A DNA stretch of 64,000 nucleotides from Microbacterium marinilacus (GTDB lineage: Bacteria > Actinomycetota > Actinomycetes > Actinomycetales > Microbacteriaceae), in contig NZ_JAIJZW010000001.1 of the NCBI RefSeq assembly GCF_019753765.1, positions 291,127 to 355,126 on the forward strand, written 5' to 3'. How positions within the stretch are numbered: position 1 is the stretch's first letter; each line of letters begins with the position of its first letter. Below are positions 52,086-62,239 of the stretch, piece by piece. Below the pieces are notes generated by a model, which worked only from the letters and a program-made list of their open reading frames with translations, was not told where the DNA came from and made no database searches. The position numbers and the translations under genes are program-made.

Positions 52086-53414
52086 TCAGAGACGCCCTGC
52101 GGCCTTCAGCGCGAGGTAGCGGTCGGCGATCCGGGGCGGCAGGTCGTCGGGCGAGGCGGTGAGCGCCTCGGCGCCCGCGCGGACGATCGCGCGCGTGACC
52201 CCGCCCGCTGTGCGCAACGCGGCCTCCGCCGCCGCGGCCCGGTAGAGGTCGTCCGAGGAGCCTCCCTGCCGTGCGGTGCGTTCGAGCGCGGCGTCGGTCG
52301 CGGTGCCGACGAGCACGACGGTGCCGGTGCGCACGCTCTGCGGCAGCGTGCCGAGGAAGCCGCGGGCCGCCTCGGGCGCCTCCTGCGCGGTCAGGACGAC
52401 GAGGAGGGACGGGTGGGGCGCCAGCGCCCGTGCCTGCGCGAGAGCGCCGTCCCAGTCGGTGTCGATGAGCTGCGCCTCGACGGGGGCGAGGGCGTCGACC
52501 AGGGCGGGCAGCAGCGCGGTGCCGTCGACGCCGGTCACCCGCGCCCGCAGCACCCGGTCGAACGCCACGAGGTGCACGTGGTCGCCGGCGCGCGAGGCGA
52601 GGGCCGCCAGCAGCAGGGCCGACTCGAAGGCGGCCTCCAGGCGGGTCTCGTCCCCCACTCGGGTCGCCGCGGTGCGTCCCGTGTCGACGAGGATCACCAC
52701 GTGGCGGTCCCTCTCGGGTCGCCAGGTGCGCAGCATCGTCGTGCCCGCGCGTGCGGTCGCGCGCCAGTCGATCGACCGCACGTCGTCGCCGCGGACGTAC
52801 TCTCGCAACGAGTCGAACTCCGTGCCCTGTCCGCGCACCTGCACGCTCGTGTTGCCGTCGAGCTCGCGCAGGCGCGCCACGCGGGAGGGCAGGTGGCGGC
52901 GCGAGTGGAAGGGCGGCAGCACCCGGATGGATCCGGGGGCGTCCATCCGTCGCTGCACGCCGGCGATGCCGAGCGGCCCGGCGGACCGGACGGCGAGGAA
53001 CTCGGTGCGCAGCTCGCCCCTCCGCCTCGGCAGCAGCGGCACGACCGCGGTGCGCGCCTCGCGCGGCGGCACGTCGAGGCGCAGCCGGTCTCGCGGGGCG
53101 CCGGCCGTCGGCTGCCACGCGTCGCGCACCGTCGCCCGCACCCGCCGCGCGCCGCGGTTGACCACGCGCACGCGCACCTCGAGGCGCTCGCCGAGGCGCA
53201 CGCGCGCGACTCCCGGAGCCGTCGTGCCGAACGAGCGATCGATCGCGAGCACGCGCGGATCCGGGGCTGCCAGGACATCGGCGGCCACGAGCGCCGCGCA
53301 CAGGGCGAGCCAGGCGAGCAGCACGAGCCAAGGGCTCGCTCCCAGCGCGGTGAGCGGGACGAGCGGGATCAGGCCGGCGGCGACGATCCAGGGGAGGCGT
53401 CCGGTGACGTACAT
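52086..53414 (-). CDS. DUF58 domain protein (MoxR-associated)
   Basis: 442 residues. Two N-terminal membrane helices precede a beta-rich segment and the DUF58 core GTEFDSLREYVRGDDVRSIDWRATAR, which is the family hallmark. A von Willebrand A-like region follows, with HVVILVDTGRTAA. DUF58 proteins are thought to be clients or partners of MoxR ATPases in envelope processes. It lies 19 bp after moxR and is the last gene of the five-gene minus-strand operon. Confidence 0.88.
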   Translation of the reverse strand: MYVTGRLPWIVAAGLIPLVPLTALGASPWLVLLAWLALCAALVAADVLAAPDPRVLAIDRSFGTTAPGVARVRLGERLEVRVRVVNRGARRVRATVRDAWQPTAGAPRDRLRLDVPPREARTAVVPLLPRRRGELRTEFLAVRSAGPLGIAGVQRRMDAPGSIRVLPPFHSRRHLPSRVARLRELDGNTSVQVRGQGTEFDSLREYVRGDDVRSIDWRATARAGTTMLRTWRPERDRHVVILVDTGRTAATRVGDETRLEAAFESALLLAALASRAGDHVHLVAFDRVLRARVTGVDGTALLPALVDALAPVEAQLIDTDWDGALAQARALAPHPSLLVVLTAQEAPEAARGFLGTLPQSVRTGTVVLVGTATDAALERTARQGGSSDDLYRAAAAEAALRTAGGVTRAIVRAGAEALTASPDDLPPRIADRYLALKAAGRL

Positions 53415-53433
53415 GAGGGCGGGCGGCGCTCGC

Positions 53434-54396
<963 letters not shown>

Positions 54397-54420
54397 GGGT
54401 GTTCCTCTCGGGGCGGGCGG

Positions 54421-55686
54421 TCAGGCGGGGCGTTCGGCCGCCGAGTGCACGGCGGCGTCGACGGCGGTCTCGAGGTCGCGCAGGCGCGCGCCGAACTCCG
54501 CGAGCTCGGGGTCGGTGCGGGGGCGGAGGCCGAGGATCGCGCGGACGTCGCCCGCGGAGGCGCCCAGTCGGGCGGCCGCGGCGTCGGCGGTCTCGCCCTC
54601 GGAGGCTCCCGACGCCAGGCCCAGGCGCCGCGCCATGCGCGCCACGGCGCCGTCGCGCAGCAGGTCGGCGGCGTGCGCCGCATCGGCGGCGCGGGCGTAG
54701 AGGCGTGCGCGGCCCTCCAGGGTCTCGCTCCCTCGCACGGTGACCGGCAGGCGCTCGGCGACGAGCGGGCCCAGCCGGCGTCCGCGCCACACCGCGGCGG
54801 CGACGGCCGCGGCGATCAGCAGCACGATCGCCGGCGTGACCCACGGCGGCACGAGGTCGCCGAGCGTGGGCGCGCCCGCGACGGCGTCCGCGTCCAGGGC
54901 CGACGGCACGTACCAGACCACCCGGTCGTGCGTGCCGATCAGCCCGAGGCCGAGCGCGGCGTTGCCCTCCTCGGCGAGGCGGGCGTTGCCGAACAGCTCG
55001 ACGCCGTCGATCAGCGTCACGGTCCCCTCGGCTCCGGCCTCGTCGTGCGGCACGCTGAGCAGGGCGAATCCGTCGCCCACGGGATAGCACCCGGTGACGC
55101 CGGCGGGCGCGGTGAACGCCCGCCCGGGCACGACCTGCCCGGCACGCTGCGCGGTCGGCAGGTCGCACCCCGGATCGGTCGGAGCGCTGCCGTAGCCCGC
55201 GTGCGAGGCGCCGGGGACGAACAGGTCGACGACGGTGCCCCGCGGATCCAGGACGACGGCGTCCTCTGCCGCGGCCGTCAGCTCGAGCAGGTCCTCGTCG
55301 GAGAGATACCAGGTGTCGGTGATCACCAGGGTCGTCCCGCCGTCCGCCGTGTCCAGCGCGGAGAGCGTCTCCTCCCGGCGGGTGGTCGGCACGACGTCGA
55401 CGCCCTGGGCGACGAGGATGTTCGCGATCGCGCGGGCGCCGTCGCGGCCCGGCCCCTCGGGGTCGAGCGCAGGCCGCGGCGTCCAGTCCCGGGCCGCGGA
55501 GAGCGCCACCAGGGCGGCGAGCACCACGAGGACGAGCACGAGCCCGCCCCAGCCGAGCACGGTGCGGCGCCGGCGGCGCCGATCGGACAGATCGCTCGCG
55601 AACGGGTCGGCGACGGCGTCCTCCCGCGGGCGTGCGGGGAGCGTCGCGTCGGGGGCCCGCCCCCCGGGCGTCGCCGGCGTCACCAT
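54421..55686 (-). CDS. DUF4350 domain membrane protein
   Basis: 421 residues. A basic N-terminal cytoplasmic segment (DLSDRRRRRRTVLGW) leads into a membrane helix, then an extracytoplasmic DUF4350 domain (GRDGARAIANILVAQGVDVVPTTRREE; LVITDTWYLSDEDLLEL; AVVLDPRG), a second helix near 295 (PWVTPAIVLLIAAAVAAAVW), and a helical cytoplasmic tail. Start ATG 55686 or GTG 55683; either overlaps the DUF4129 gene by 4 to 7 bp. Part of the MoxR operon; biochemical role unknown. Confidence 0.85.
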   Translation of the reverse strand: MVTPATPGGRAPDATLPARPREDAVADPFASDLSDRRRRRRTVLGWGGLVLVLVVLAALVALSAARDWTPRPALDPEGPGRDGARAIANILVAQGVDVVPTTRREETLSALDTADGGTTLVITDTWYLSDEDLLELTAAAEDAVVLDPRGTVVDLFVPGASHAGYGSAPTDPGCDLPTAQRAGQVVPGRAFTAPAGVTGCYPVGDGFALLSVPHDEAGAEGTVTLIDGVELFGNARLAEEGNAALGLGLIGTHDRVVWYVPSALDADAVAGAPTLGDLVPPWVTPAIVLLIAAAVAAAVWRGRRLGPLVAERLPVTVRGSETLEGRARLYARAADAAHAADLLRDGAVARMARRLGLASGASEGETADAAAARLGASAGDVRAILGLRPRTDPELAEFGARLRDLETAVDAAVHSAAERPA

Positions 55687-56357
55687 GCGCCGGCCGTCTC
55701 GGGCGCGCGGGCGGGCGTGGTGCGGGCGAGCTCGTCGTCCAGCCCCGCGACCGCGGCGTACAGCTCCGCCGTGCCGTGCCGTCGCAGGTAGCGCACGTCG
55801 TCGAAGCCCCGTGCCGCCGCGTCCAGCCCCGACACGTGGCCGGGGAACGGGTGGTGGGCGCGCTGAGCCAGCCCTCGGGCGGTGGTGCCGGGCGGGGCGT
55901 CCACGATGCCGCGTTCCTCGAGCCCGCGCGCCAGCGCACGGAAGCGCAGCACCATCGCCTCGTCCCACTCGCCGGCGCCGGCATGGGTCTCGGCCGCCGC
56001 GCGCAGCTCGGCGGCCGAGCGCGACTCCTGGTCGCCGAACAGCAGGGCGGAGCGCTCCGCCGCGCGGTGCGCCAGACGCGGCCGGCCCCAGATCAGCACG
56101 GCGGCGACCACGAGAGCGATCACGACGACGACGATCCCCACTGCGAGCGCGGGGTTCCAGTCCAGCTCGCCCCTCGGCGTGAGCAGGTCGTCGAGGAAAT
56201 CGCCGATGGCCTGCGCGATCCGGTCGAAGGGCGTCGGCTCTGCGGTGTCGTACGCGGGGTCGGCGAGCTCGCGCTCGGCCCACTCGCGCGCCTCGTCGCG
56301 GTCAGGGTCGACGACGCCGGCGTGCAGCGCGATACCCGTGAGGAGCGCCGCGATCAC
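55680..56357 (-). CDS. DUF4129 domain membrane protein
   Basis: 225 residues from GTG 56357. An N-terminal hydrophobic stretch (VIAALLTGIALHAGVV), an extracytoplasmic acidic loop, a membrane helix (ALAVGIVVVVIALVVAAVLIW), and a C-terminal cytoplasmic DUF4129 domain (AGEWDEAMVLRFRALARGLEERG; TARGLAQRA) typical of transglutaminase- and MoxR-linked proteins. The GTG start overlaps the upstream gene by 4 bp. It belongs to the MoxR module. Confidence 0.85.
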   Translation of the reverse strand: MIAALLTGIALHAGVVDPDRDEAREWAERELADPAYDTAEPTPFDRIAQAIGDFLDDLLTPRGELDWNPALAVGIVVVVIALVVAAVLIWGRPRLAHRAAERSALLFGDQESRSAAELRAAAETHAGAGEWDEAMVLRFRALARGLEERGIVDAPPGTTARGLAQRAHHPFPGHVSGLDAAARGFDDVRYLRRHGTAELYAAVAGLDDELARTTPARAPETAGAW

Positions 56358-57805
56358 GACCCGCCGTCCGACCCCGAGGAGGAGTCGGGCCCGGGGGCGG
56401 GGGCGTCCGCGCCTCCCGCGCTCCCGGCCGCAGACGCCGGCGGGGGCAGGTAGGGCGACTGCACCGGCGGGAAGGGTGCCGAAGGGTACGGTGTCGGGGC
56501 GCTGTGCGGCGGGACCTGCCCCGGGGCGGCGTAGGCCGGCGGGGCGGGGGGAGAGGCGGGCTGCGCCTGCGGAGAGGCGGGCGGGTAGCCGGACGGGGCA
56601 GGCGGGTATCCCGGCTGGGCGGGCGGATAGCCCGGCTGAGCCGGGTAGCCCTGCGGCGCCGGCGACGGGTATCCCGGCTGGTGCGGGTACCCCTGGGGGC
56701 CGGGGTACGCGGGATACTCCGGGTGGAGCGGCGTCGCTCCATACGGACGGGCCGGGGCGGCGTGCGACGGGTCGTACGCCCAGGGGTCGGCCTGTGCCGT
56801 GGAGCCCAGCTCCCGCTGCTCGACGTACGCCTGGAGCCGCAGGTCGAGTCCTTCCCGCCTCATCCGGGCGTCGACGTACATCAGCGCGCCGCCCGTGCCC
56901 GACACGATCGTGCCGATCGCGGAGACGAGCAGCTGCAGGGCCGCGCCGAGCAGCGAGAGCGCGATCGTGACGGCCACCGCGGGGGCGGCGTCGGAGCCGC
57001 TCGTCCCCAGGGGCCACAGGACCGCGGGGAGGAAGGTCGACACGAGCTGGAGGGGGGACGACGCCAGGCTCGACGCGATGCCCATGATGAGCGAGATCAG
57101 CACCATCACGCCGAACGTGGGCCAGAAGCGCCCGATCGTCAGCGTCCACGACCGGCGGATGCCGGCGATCGGCCCGGCGTGCTCCAGCACGATCGCCGAC
57201 GGCACGAGGTAGAGCTTGGTGCCGAGCCAGAGCCACAGGGGGATCATCCCCAGCAGCAGGGGCAGGGCGATGAAGGCGAGGCCCCACTGCCCGGTGGCCG
57301 CGGCGATCAGCACGGGCGAGACCACGATCGCCGTCGCGAGCAGGACGGCGGCGAGCTGCAGCGCGAAGTAGCCGGTGAGGCGCCAGAACGCGGGCCGCAC
57401 CATGGACCACAGCATGCGCAGCGTGCCGCGCTCTCCCACCACCGCGCGCGAGACCTCCGCGACCACGAGACCCTGCACGATCACGCTCAGCGCCGTCAGC
57501 GCGAGGGTGACGACCAGCGTGACGACGATGGAGAGGGCCGTCGAACCGGCCAGGATCGCGTCGTACGCGTCCGAGTAGCGGTCGACGGTGTCGAGGCGCG
57601 AGAACGACAGCGCCGTGACCGCGCCGATCACGACCACGCCGACGAACGACGCGAGCGCCTGCACCCCGACCGCGAAGCCCAGCAGCACCTTCGGATTGCC
57701 GCGCAACGCGCTGAACGCGCGCCCCAGCGCGGTGCCGAATCCGAACGGGTAGAGCGGGACCAGTCCCGGGCGCGGCGCCGGCCGCCACGTCGTCGTCTGA
57801 GACAT
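56354..57805 (-). CDS. Polytopic membrane protein (glycerophosphodiester phosphodiesterase membrane-domain-like) with Pro/Tyr/Gln-rich tail
   Basis: 483 residues. Residues about 20-335 form roughly six to seven helices, resembling the membrane-domain proteins that precede DUF4129 genes in actinobacteria. The last 140 residues are low complexity, with repeats of GYP-x-QPGYPPA type (positions about 355-430) and a Gly/Ser/Asp end. Such proline-rich tails are probably cytoplasmic and disordered. First gene of the MoxR operon; ATG 57805 has GAGGGGG upstream and TAACGT at 57843-57848 could be its -10. Divergent from mtrA. Confidence 0.75.
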   Translation of the reverse strand: MSQTTTWRPAPRPGLVPLYPFGFGTALGRAFSALRGNPKVLLGFAVGVQALASFVGVVVIGAVTALSFSRLDTVDRYSDAYDAILAGSTALSIVVTLVVTLALTALSVIVQGLVVAEVSRAVVGERGTLRMLWSMVRPAFWRLTGYFALQLAAVLLATAIVVSPVLIAAATGQWGLAFIALPLLLGMIPLWLWLGTKLYLVPSAIVLEHAGPIAGIRRSWTLTIGRFWPTFGVMVLISLIMGIASSLASSPLQLVSTFLPAVLWPLGTSGSDAAPAVAVTIALSLLGAALQLLVSAIGTIVSGTGGALMYVDARMRREGLDLRLQAYVEQRELGSTAQADPWAYDPSHAAPARPYGATPLHPEYPAYPGPQGYPHQPGYPSPAPQGYPAQPGYPPAQPGYPPAPSGYPPASPQAQPASPPAPPAYAAPGQVPPHSAPTPYPSAPFPPVQSPYLPPPASAAGSAGGADAPAPGPDSSSGSDGGS

Positions 57806-57901
57806 CGATCCCCCTCGGGTGCCGGCTGCGCGTACGGCTCCCACGTTACCGAAGCCGTCGCGCGGGCAGCGCGGCGCGTCCGTCATTCGGCCGACATGAC
57901 C

Positions 57902-57937
57902 TAGGCTTTGTGCTTGATCGCCCGCCGCACGGCGGGC
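57902..57937 (+). promoter_or_regulatory. mtrA -10 candidate (TAGGCT) and leader hairpin
   Basis: TAGGCT at 57902-57907 predicts a start near 57914 and a leader of about 69 nt. GCCCGCCG (57920-57927) pairs perfectly with CGGCGGGC (57930-57937) close to the 5' end of that leader. It may stabilise the message or affect translation. Confidence 0.45.
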
Positions 57938-57982
57938 AGCCACTGCTCTGTCGCGGATTCGAGGCAAAGGATCTTCGCACAC

Positions 57983-58678
57983 ATGACCGCTCGCATCCTG
58001 GTCGTCGACGATGACACCGCGCTCGCCGAGATGATCGGCATCGTGCTGCGCACGGAGGGCTTCGAGACGGTGTTCTGCGCGGACGGCGAGCTGGCCGTCG
58101 ACATGTGGCGCCAGGAGCGTCCGGACCTCGTGCTGCTCGACCTGATGCTGCCCGGCAAGGACGGGATCGAGATCTGCGCCGAGATCCGTGCCGAGTCGGG
58201 CGTGCCGATCATCATGCTGACGGCGCGTGCCGACACCACCGACGTGGTGACCGGGCTCGAGGCCGGTGCGGACGACTACATGGTCAAGCCCTTCAACCCC
58301 AAGGAGCTGGTGGCGCGCATCCGCACCCGCCTGCGGCCCGCTCCCGAGGTGCCGAACGACGTGCTGCGCATCGGCGACCTCACGGTCGACGTCGCCGCGC
58401 ACGAGGTGCGTCGCGGGCAGAGCCCGATCGGCCTCACGCCGCTCGAGTTCGAGCTGCTCGTCGCCCTCGCGTCCAAGCCCCAGCAGGTGTTCTCGCGGGA
58501 GGAGCTGCTCGAGCAGGTGTGGGGCTACCACTACAAGGCGGACACGCGCCTGGTGAACGTCCACGTGCAGCGACTGCGCGCCAAGATCGAGCTCGACCCG
58601 GACAACCCGAAGATCGTCACGACGGTGCGGGGCGTCGGCTATCGCGCCGGCGCGGTCTCGGGCGTCGCCGCGTCCTAG
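57983..58678 (+). CDS. mtrA: Two-component response regulator MtrA (OmpR/PhoB type)
   Basis: 231 residues. The receiver domain has D9/D10, phosphoacceptor D53 (LLDLMLPGKDG), T80 and K102 (MVKPFNPKEL). The winged-helix DNA-binding domain spans about 130-228 (LTPLEFELLVALASKPQQVFSREELLEQVWGY; NVHVQRLRAKIE; TTVRGVGYRAG). MtrA controls cell division, wall hydrolases and osmotic responses in actinobacteria. ATG 57983 gives the canonical N terminus MTARILVVDDD. mtrB follows after two bases, then lpqB, the universal actinobacterial order. Confidence 0.97.
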   Translation: MTARILVVDDDTALAEMIGIVLRTEGFETVFCADGELAVDMWRQERPDLVLLDLMLPGKDGIEICAEIRAESGVPIIMLTARADTTDVVTGLEAGADDYMVKPFNPKELVARIRTRLRPAPEVPNDVLRIGDLTVDVAAHEVRRGQSPIGLTPLEFELLVALASKPQQVFSREELLEQVWGYHYKADTRLVNVHVQRLRAKIELDPDNPKIVTTVRGVGYRAGAVSGVAAS

Positions 58679-58680
58679 CC

Positions 58681-60411
58681 ATGCCCTCCGCCGCGGCCCA
58701 GGTGCTGTTCGCATGGCGGTCGCCGCGCACGTGGCCGGCCGCCGCGCTGCAGCTGTGGAACCGCTCCCTGCAGTTCCGCACGATCCTGATCACCACGGCC
58801 CTCACCGCGCTGACGATCACGGTGGCGTGCCTCTGGATGGCGCTGGCCATCCAGAACGACCTGTTCCAGACGCGCCGCGACGAGGTGCTCGCCGACGCGT
58901 CGCGGGCCGTGCAGGAGGCCAAGGACACGCTCGACCACTCCGAGATCGCCGGCAGCCGGGCGCAGATGCAGCAGCTGTGGAACTCGGTGAGCCGGGACAT
59001 CGTCCGCCTCGCCTCGACCGAGCAGATCGCGGGCTTCCGCATCGACGACGAGTCGGTGCCGCTCGCGCCGCCGGACTTCGGCTTCGGCGGGCTGGCGGCG
59101 GAGGCCGTGTCGTCGGGCCTGCGCGAGCGCGTCCAGACGACGCCCGACTCGCAGTGGTGGCAGTCGATCAGCATGGCCGATGCCGACGGCGACGAGGTCG
59201 CCGGCATCATCGTCGGCCAGCAGCTGAACGTGCCGAACGTCGGGCCCTACGAGATCTACCTCGCCTACGACCTGGCGGAGGAGACCGACACCCTGAACTT
59301 CGTCGAGCGGACGCTGTGGGCGTCCGGCATCGCCATGGTGCTGATCGTGGTCGCCATCCTCTGGGTGGTGATGCGGACGCTCTCGACGCCCATCGTCGAA
59401 GTGTCCGCCACGAGCGCCCGTCTTGCCGCGGGCGACCTGAAGGTGCGCATCCCGGTGCACGGCGAGGACGAGCTCGCCACGCTCGGTCGTTCGTTCAACG
59501 CCATGGCTGACAGCATCGAGTCGCAGATCCAGGAGCTCGCCGAGCTCTCGCTCGTGCAGCAGCGATTCGTCTCGGACGTCTCGCACGAGCTGCGCACGCC
59601 CTTGACCACCATCCGTCTCGCGGCGGACATCATCCACGACCAGCGGGGCGACTTCGACCCGTCGACGGCGCGCGCGGCCGAGCTGCTGCACGCCCAGGTC
59701 GCCCGGTTCGAGGGGCTGCTGACGGATCTGCTCGAGATCAGCCGCTACGACGCGGGCTCGGTGCAGCTCGAGCTGGAGGCGACGAGCCTCGCCCACCTCG
59801 CGGAGGACGTGACCGAGTCGATGCGGCAGGTCGCCGATCAGCACGGCACCGAGCTGCGATTCGTGGCCCCCGGAGGCTACTCGCCGGTGGACATGGACCC
59901 GCGCCGCGTCCGACGGATCCTCCGCAACCTGTTGGGGAACGCGATCGAGCACGGCGAGGGGCGCCCGGTCGTCGTGACGGTCGACAGCAGCCCGACCGCG
60001 GTCGCCGTCGGCGTACGCGACTTCGGCATGGGCATGTCCTCCGAGGACGCCGAGCGCGTGTTCGACCGGTTCTGGCGCGCCGATCCGTCCCGCAAGCGCA
60101 CGCTCGGCGGCACCGGGCTCGGCCTGTCGATCGCGCTCGGCGACGCCAAGCTGCACGGCGGGCTGCTGGCCGTCTGGTCCGAGCTCGGCGGCGGCACGAA
60201 CTTCGTCCTCACCCTCCCGCGGCAGGAGAGCGGCCTCGACGGCTCGTCGCCCGTGCCGCTGGAGCCGGGGGAGGACCCGCTGACGGCCTCCCTGGGCGTC
60301 ACGCAGCCGATCACCACGGTCGACCTCAGCGATCTGGCGGAGATCGACGCGGCGACGGCCGATGGCGGCCCCCAGGACGCGTCGGGCGCCGACAGGGAGG
60401 GAACGCGATGA
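58681..60411 (+). CDS. mtrB: Sensor histidine kinase MtrB
   Basis: 576 residues. Membrane helices at about 35-57 and 213-232 flank an extracytoplasmic sensor domain. A HAMP domain (about 232-284) leads to the dimerisation box with H302 in SDVSHELRTPLTT, and the ATPase domain has LLGNAIEHGEG (N box), VRDFGMGMSSED (G1), FDRFWRADPSRKR and GGTGLGLSIA (G2). The C-terminal 50 residues are an acidic tail. It phosphorylates MtrA. Its TGA overlaps the lpqB start by 4 bp. Confidence 0.96.
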   Translation: MPSAAAQVLFAWRSPRTWPAAALQLWNRSLQFRTILITTALTALTITVACLWMALAIQNDLFQTRRDEVLADASRAVQEAKDTLDHSEIAGSRAQMQQLWNSVSRDIVRLASTEQIAGFRIDDESVPLAPPDFGFGGLAAEAVSSGLRERVQTTPDSQWWQSISMADADGDEVAGIIVGQQLNVPNVGPYEIYLAYDLAEETDTLNFVERTLWASGIAMVLIVVAILWVVMRTLSTPIVEVSATSARLAAGDLKVRIPVHGEDELATLGRSFNAMADSIESQIQELAELSLVQQRFVSDVSHELRTPLTTIRLAADIIHDQRGDFDPSTARAAELLHAQVARFEGLLTDLLEISRYDAGSVQLELEATSLAHLAEDVTESMRQVADQHGTELRFVAPGGYSPVDMDPRRVRRILRNLLGNAIEHGEGRPVVVTVDSSPTAVAVGVRDFGMGMSSEDAERVFDRFWRADPSRKRTLGGTGLGLSIALGDAKLHGGLLAVWSELGGGTNFVLTLPRQESGLDGSSPVPLEPGEDPLTASLGVTQPITTVDLSDLAEIDAATADGGPQDASGADREGTR

Positions 60412-62126
60412 CCGTGTCCCGCGCGCGCCGCGTGCGCGCCGCCTCGGCCGGGCTGGCTCTGCTGCTCGCGCTCACCGGCTGCACGGGCCTGCCCCTGTCG
60501 GGCCCGGTGACGGCCGGGATCGCGCCCGGCGACGCGGCCGAGGGGCCGGACCCGCAGTTCTACGCGGGGGCGCCGACGGCCGGTGCCTCGCCCGAGGAGA
60601 TCGTGACGGGCTTCGTCGAGGCGGCCATCTCGCCGCAGGACAGCTGGGAGACGGCGCGGCTCTACCTCGACGGCGACCTCGCGCGCGACTGGCAGCCGCA
60701 GAGCGGCGTGTTCGTCGACAGCGCCGATTCGCGCGAGTACCGCGTCGTGGACGACGCGGTGACGGTGACCATCGACCCCACCGCGACCGTGGACGAGCAC
60801 GGCACCTACACGACGTCGGCGACCGGGACCGTCGAGCTGCCCTTCCGGCTCGCGCAGCGCGAGGACGGCGAGTGGCGCATCGTCGAGGCGCCCGACGGCA
60901 TCGTGCTGGACCGGCAGAGCTTCGCCTCCATCTACAGCGATCACACGCTGGCGTACTTCGACCCGACGTGGACGTATCTGGTGCCCGACGTGCGCTGGTT
61001 CCCCACGAGCGGCAACACGGCCACCTACATCGTGCGCGAGCTGGTGGACGGCGCGCCGAGCCCATGGCTGGCGGGCTCCGTCGCCAGCGCGTTCTCGCAG
61101 GACATCGACCTCGCGGAGAGCTCCGTCCCTGTCGACACCGACCAGGTCGCGCACGTGCAGCTCAACGACGTCGCGGCGGGCGCCGACAGCACCGCGCGCG
61201 GGCGCATGATGGCGCAGCTGAACGCCAGCCTGACCAACAGCGGCGTGCAGAGCGTGAGCCTGACGATCGAGAACGACGAGACACCGCTGCAGGCGAACGC
61301 GGTCTCGGTCGCGCAGACGCGACCCGACTCGCGGGCGCTCGTGCTGCGGTCGGGGGAGTTCGGCTTCCTGTCCGGCTCGGAGCTGACGCGCATCGACGGC
61401 CTGAGCGACACGGTCGAGGACATGGAGGGCTCGATCGACTCGATCGCGGTCTCCCGGGACCAGCAGGTCGCGGCGGTGCTGCAGAGCAGCGGCCGGGTGC
61501 ACCGGCTCACGTCGGACGGGCAGACCGACCACGTCGACGACGAGCGCGAGGGGCTCATCGACCCCGCGATCGATCCGTTCGGCTACATCTGGACCGCGGC
61601 CGAGGACGACCCGGAGCGTCTCATCGCCTGGGCGCCGGAGCTCGAGCCGTTCGCGATCCAGGGCGCGTGGGGAGGCGCGTCGACGATCACCGCCATGTCG
61701 ATGTCACGGGACGGCTCGCGGCTCGCGGCGCTCGTCTCCTCGGGCGGGCAGGACCTGGCGGTGGTCTCGAGCGTGCGCCGCGACCGGACCGGCAAGCCGA
61801 CCGGTCTCGGCGAGGCGATGCGCGTGACGCAGCTGACCGAGCCGGGCATCGCGGTGTCCTGGATCGAGGACGGCCGGATCGGCATCGTCTCGGGGGACGG
61901 CTCGACGACGACGGTCATCGAGCAGCAGGTGGGCGGCCCCGCCGAGCGCAGCACCGCGCCGTCGGGCGTGGTGTCGATCCAGTTCGGCACCCAGGACTCC
62001 TCGGTGAGGCTGCTCGACGACGAGGGCACCGTGTACATGCGCCGCGGCTCGTCGTGGCAGGCGACGGGCGCCGACGTGTCGGTCATCGCGACGCAGATGG
62101 GCACCCCGCAGACGCCGTCCGACTGA
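60408..62126 (+). CDS. lpqB: Lipoprotein LpqB with GerMN domain
   Basis: 572 residues. The signal sequence ends in a lipobox LTGC with C25 the lipidated cysteine. A GerMN-type domain lies about 190-330 and a beta-propeller-like C-terminal half follows (SIAVSRDQQVAAVLQSSGRVHRL; TAMSMSRDGSRLAALVSSGG; VSWIEDGRIGIVSGDGS). In mycobacteria LpqB interacts with the MtrB sensor domain and modulates signalling. The ATG overlaps the mtrB stop by 4 bp, giving a co-translated three-gene unit. Confidence 0.95.
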   Translation: MTVSRARRVRAASAGLALLLALTGCTGLPLSGPVTAGIAPGDAAEGPDPQFYAGAPTAGASPEEIVTGFVEAAISPQDSWETARLYLDGDLARDWQPQSGVFVDSADSREYRVVDDAVTVTIDPTATVDEHGTYTTSATGTVELPFRLAQREDGEWRIVEAPDGIVLDRQSFASIYSDHTLAYFDPTWTYLVPDVRWFPTSGNTATYIVRELVDGAPSPWLAGSVASAFSQDIDLAESSVPVDTDQVAHVQLNDVAAGADSTARGRMMAQLNASLTNSGVQSVSLTIENDETPLQANAVSVAQTRPDSRALVLRSGEFGFLSGSELTRIDGLSDTVEDMEGSIDSIAVSRDQQVAAVLQSSGRVHRLTSDGQTDHVDDEREGLIDPAIDPFGYIWTAAEDDPERLIAWAPELEPFAIQGAWGGASTITAMSMSRDGSRLAALVSSGGQDLAVVSSVRRDRTGKPTGLGEAMRVTQLTEPGIAVSWIEDGRIGIVSGDGSTTTVIEQQVGGPAERSTAPSGVVSIQFGTQDSSVRLLDDEGTVYMRRGSSWQATGADVSVIATQMGTPQTPSD

Positions 62127-62239
62127 CCTCGGCTTCCACGGGCGGGCGCCGCTCGTCCCCAGGCCGCCCGATCGTGCGATCCCTCCCCGGCGCGCCCGGA
62201 CGCGACCGCCCGGACCGGCGCGTTCGTCAGGCTGTCGGC

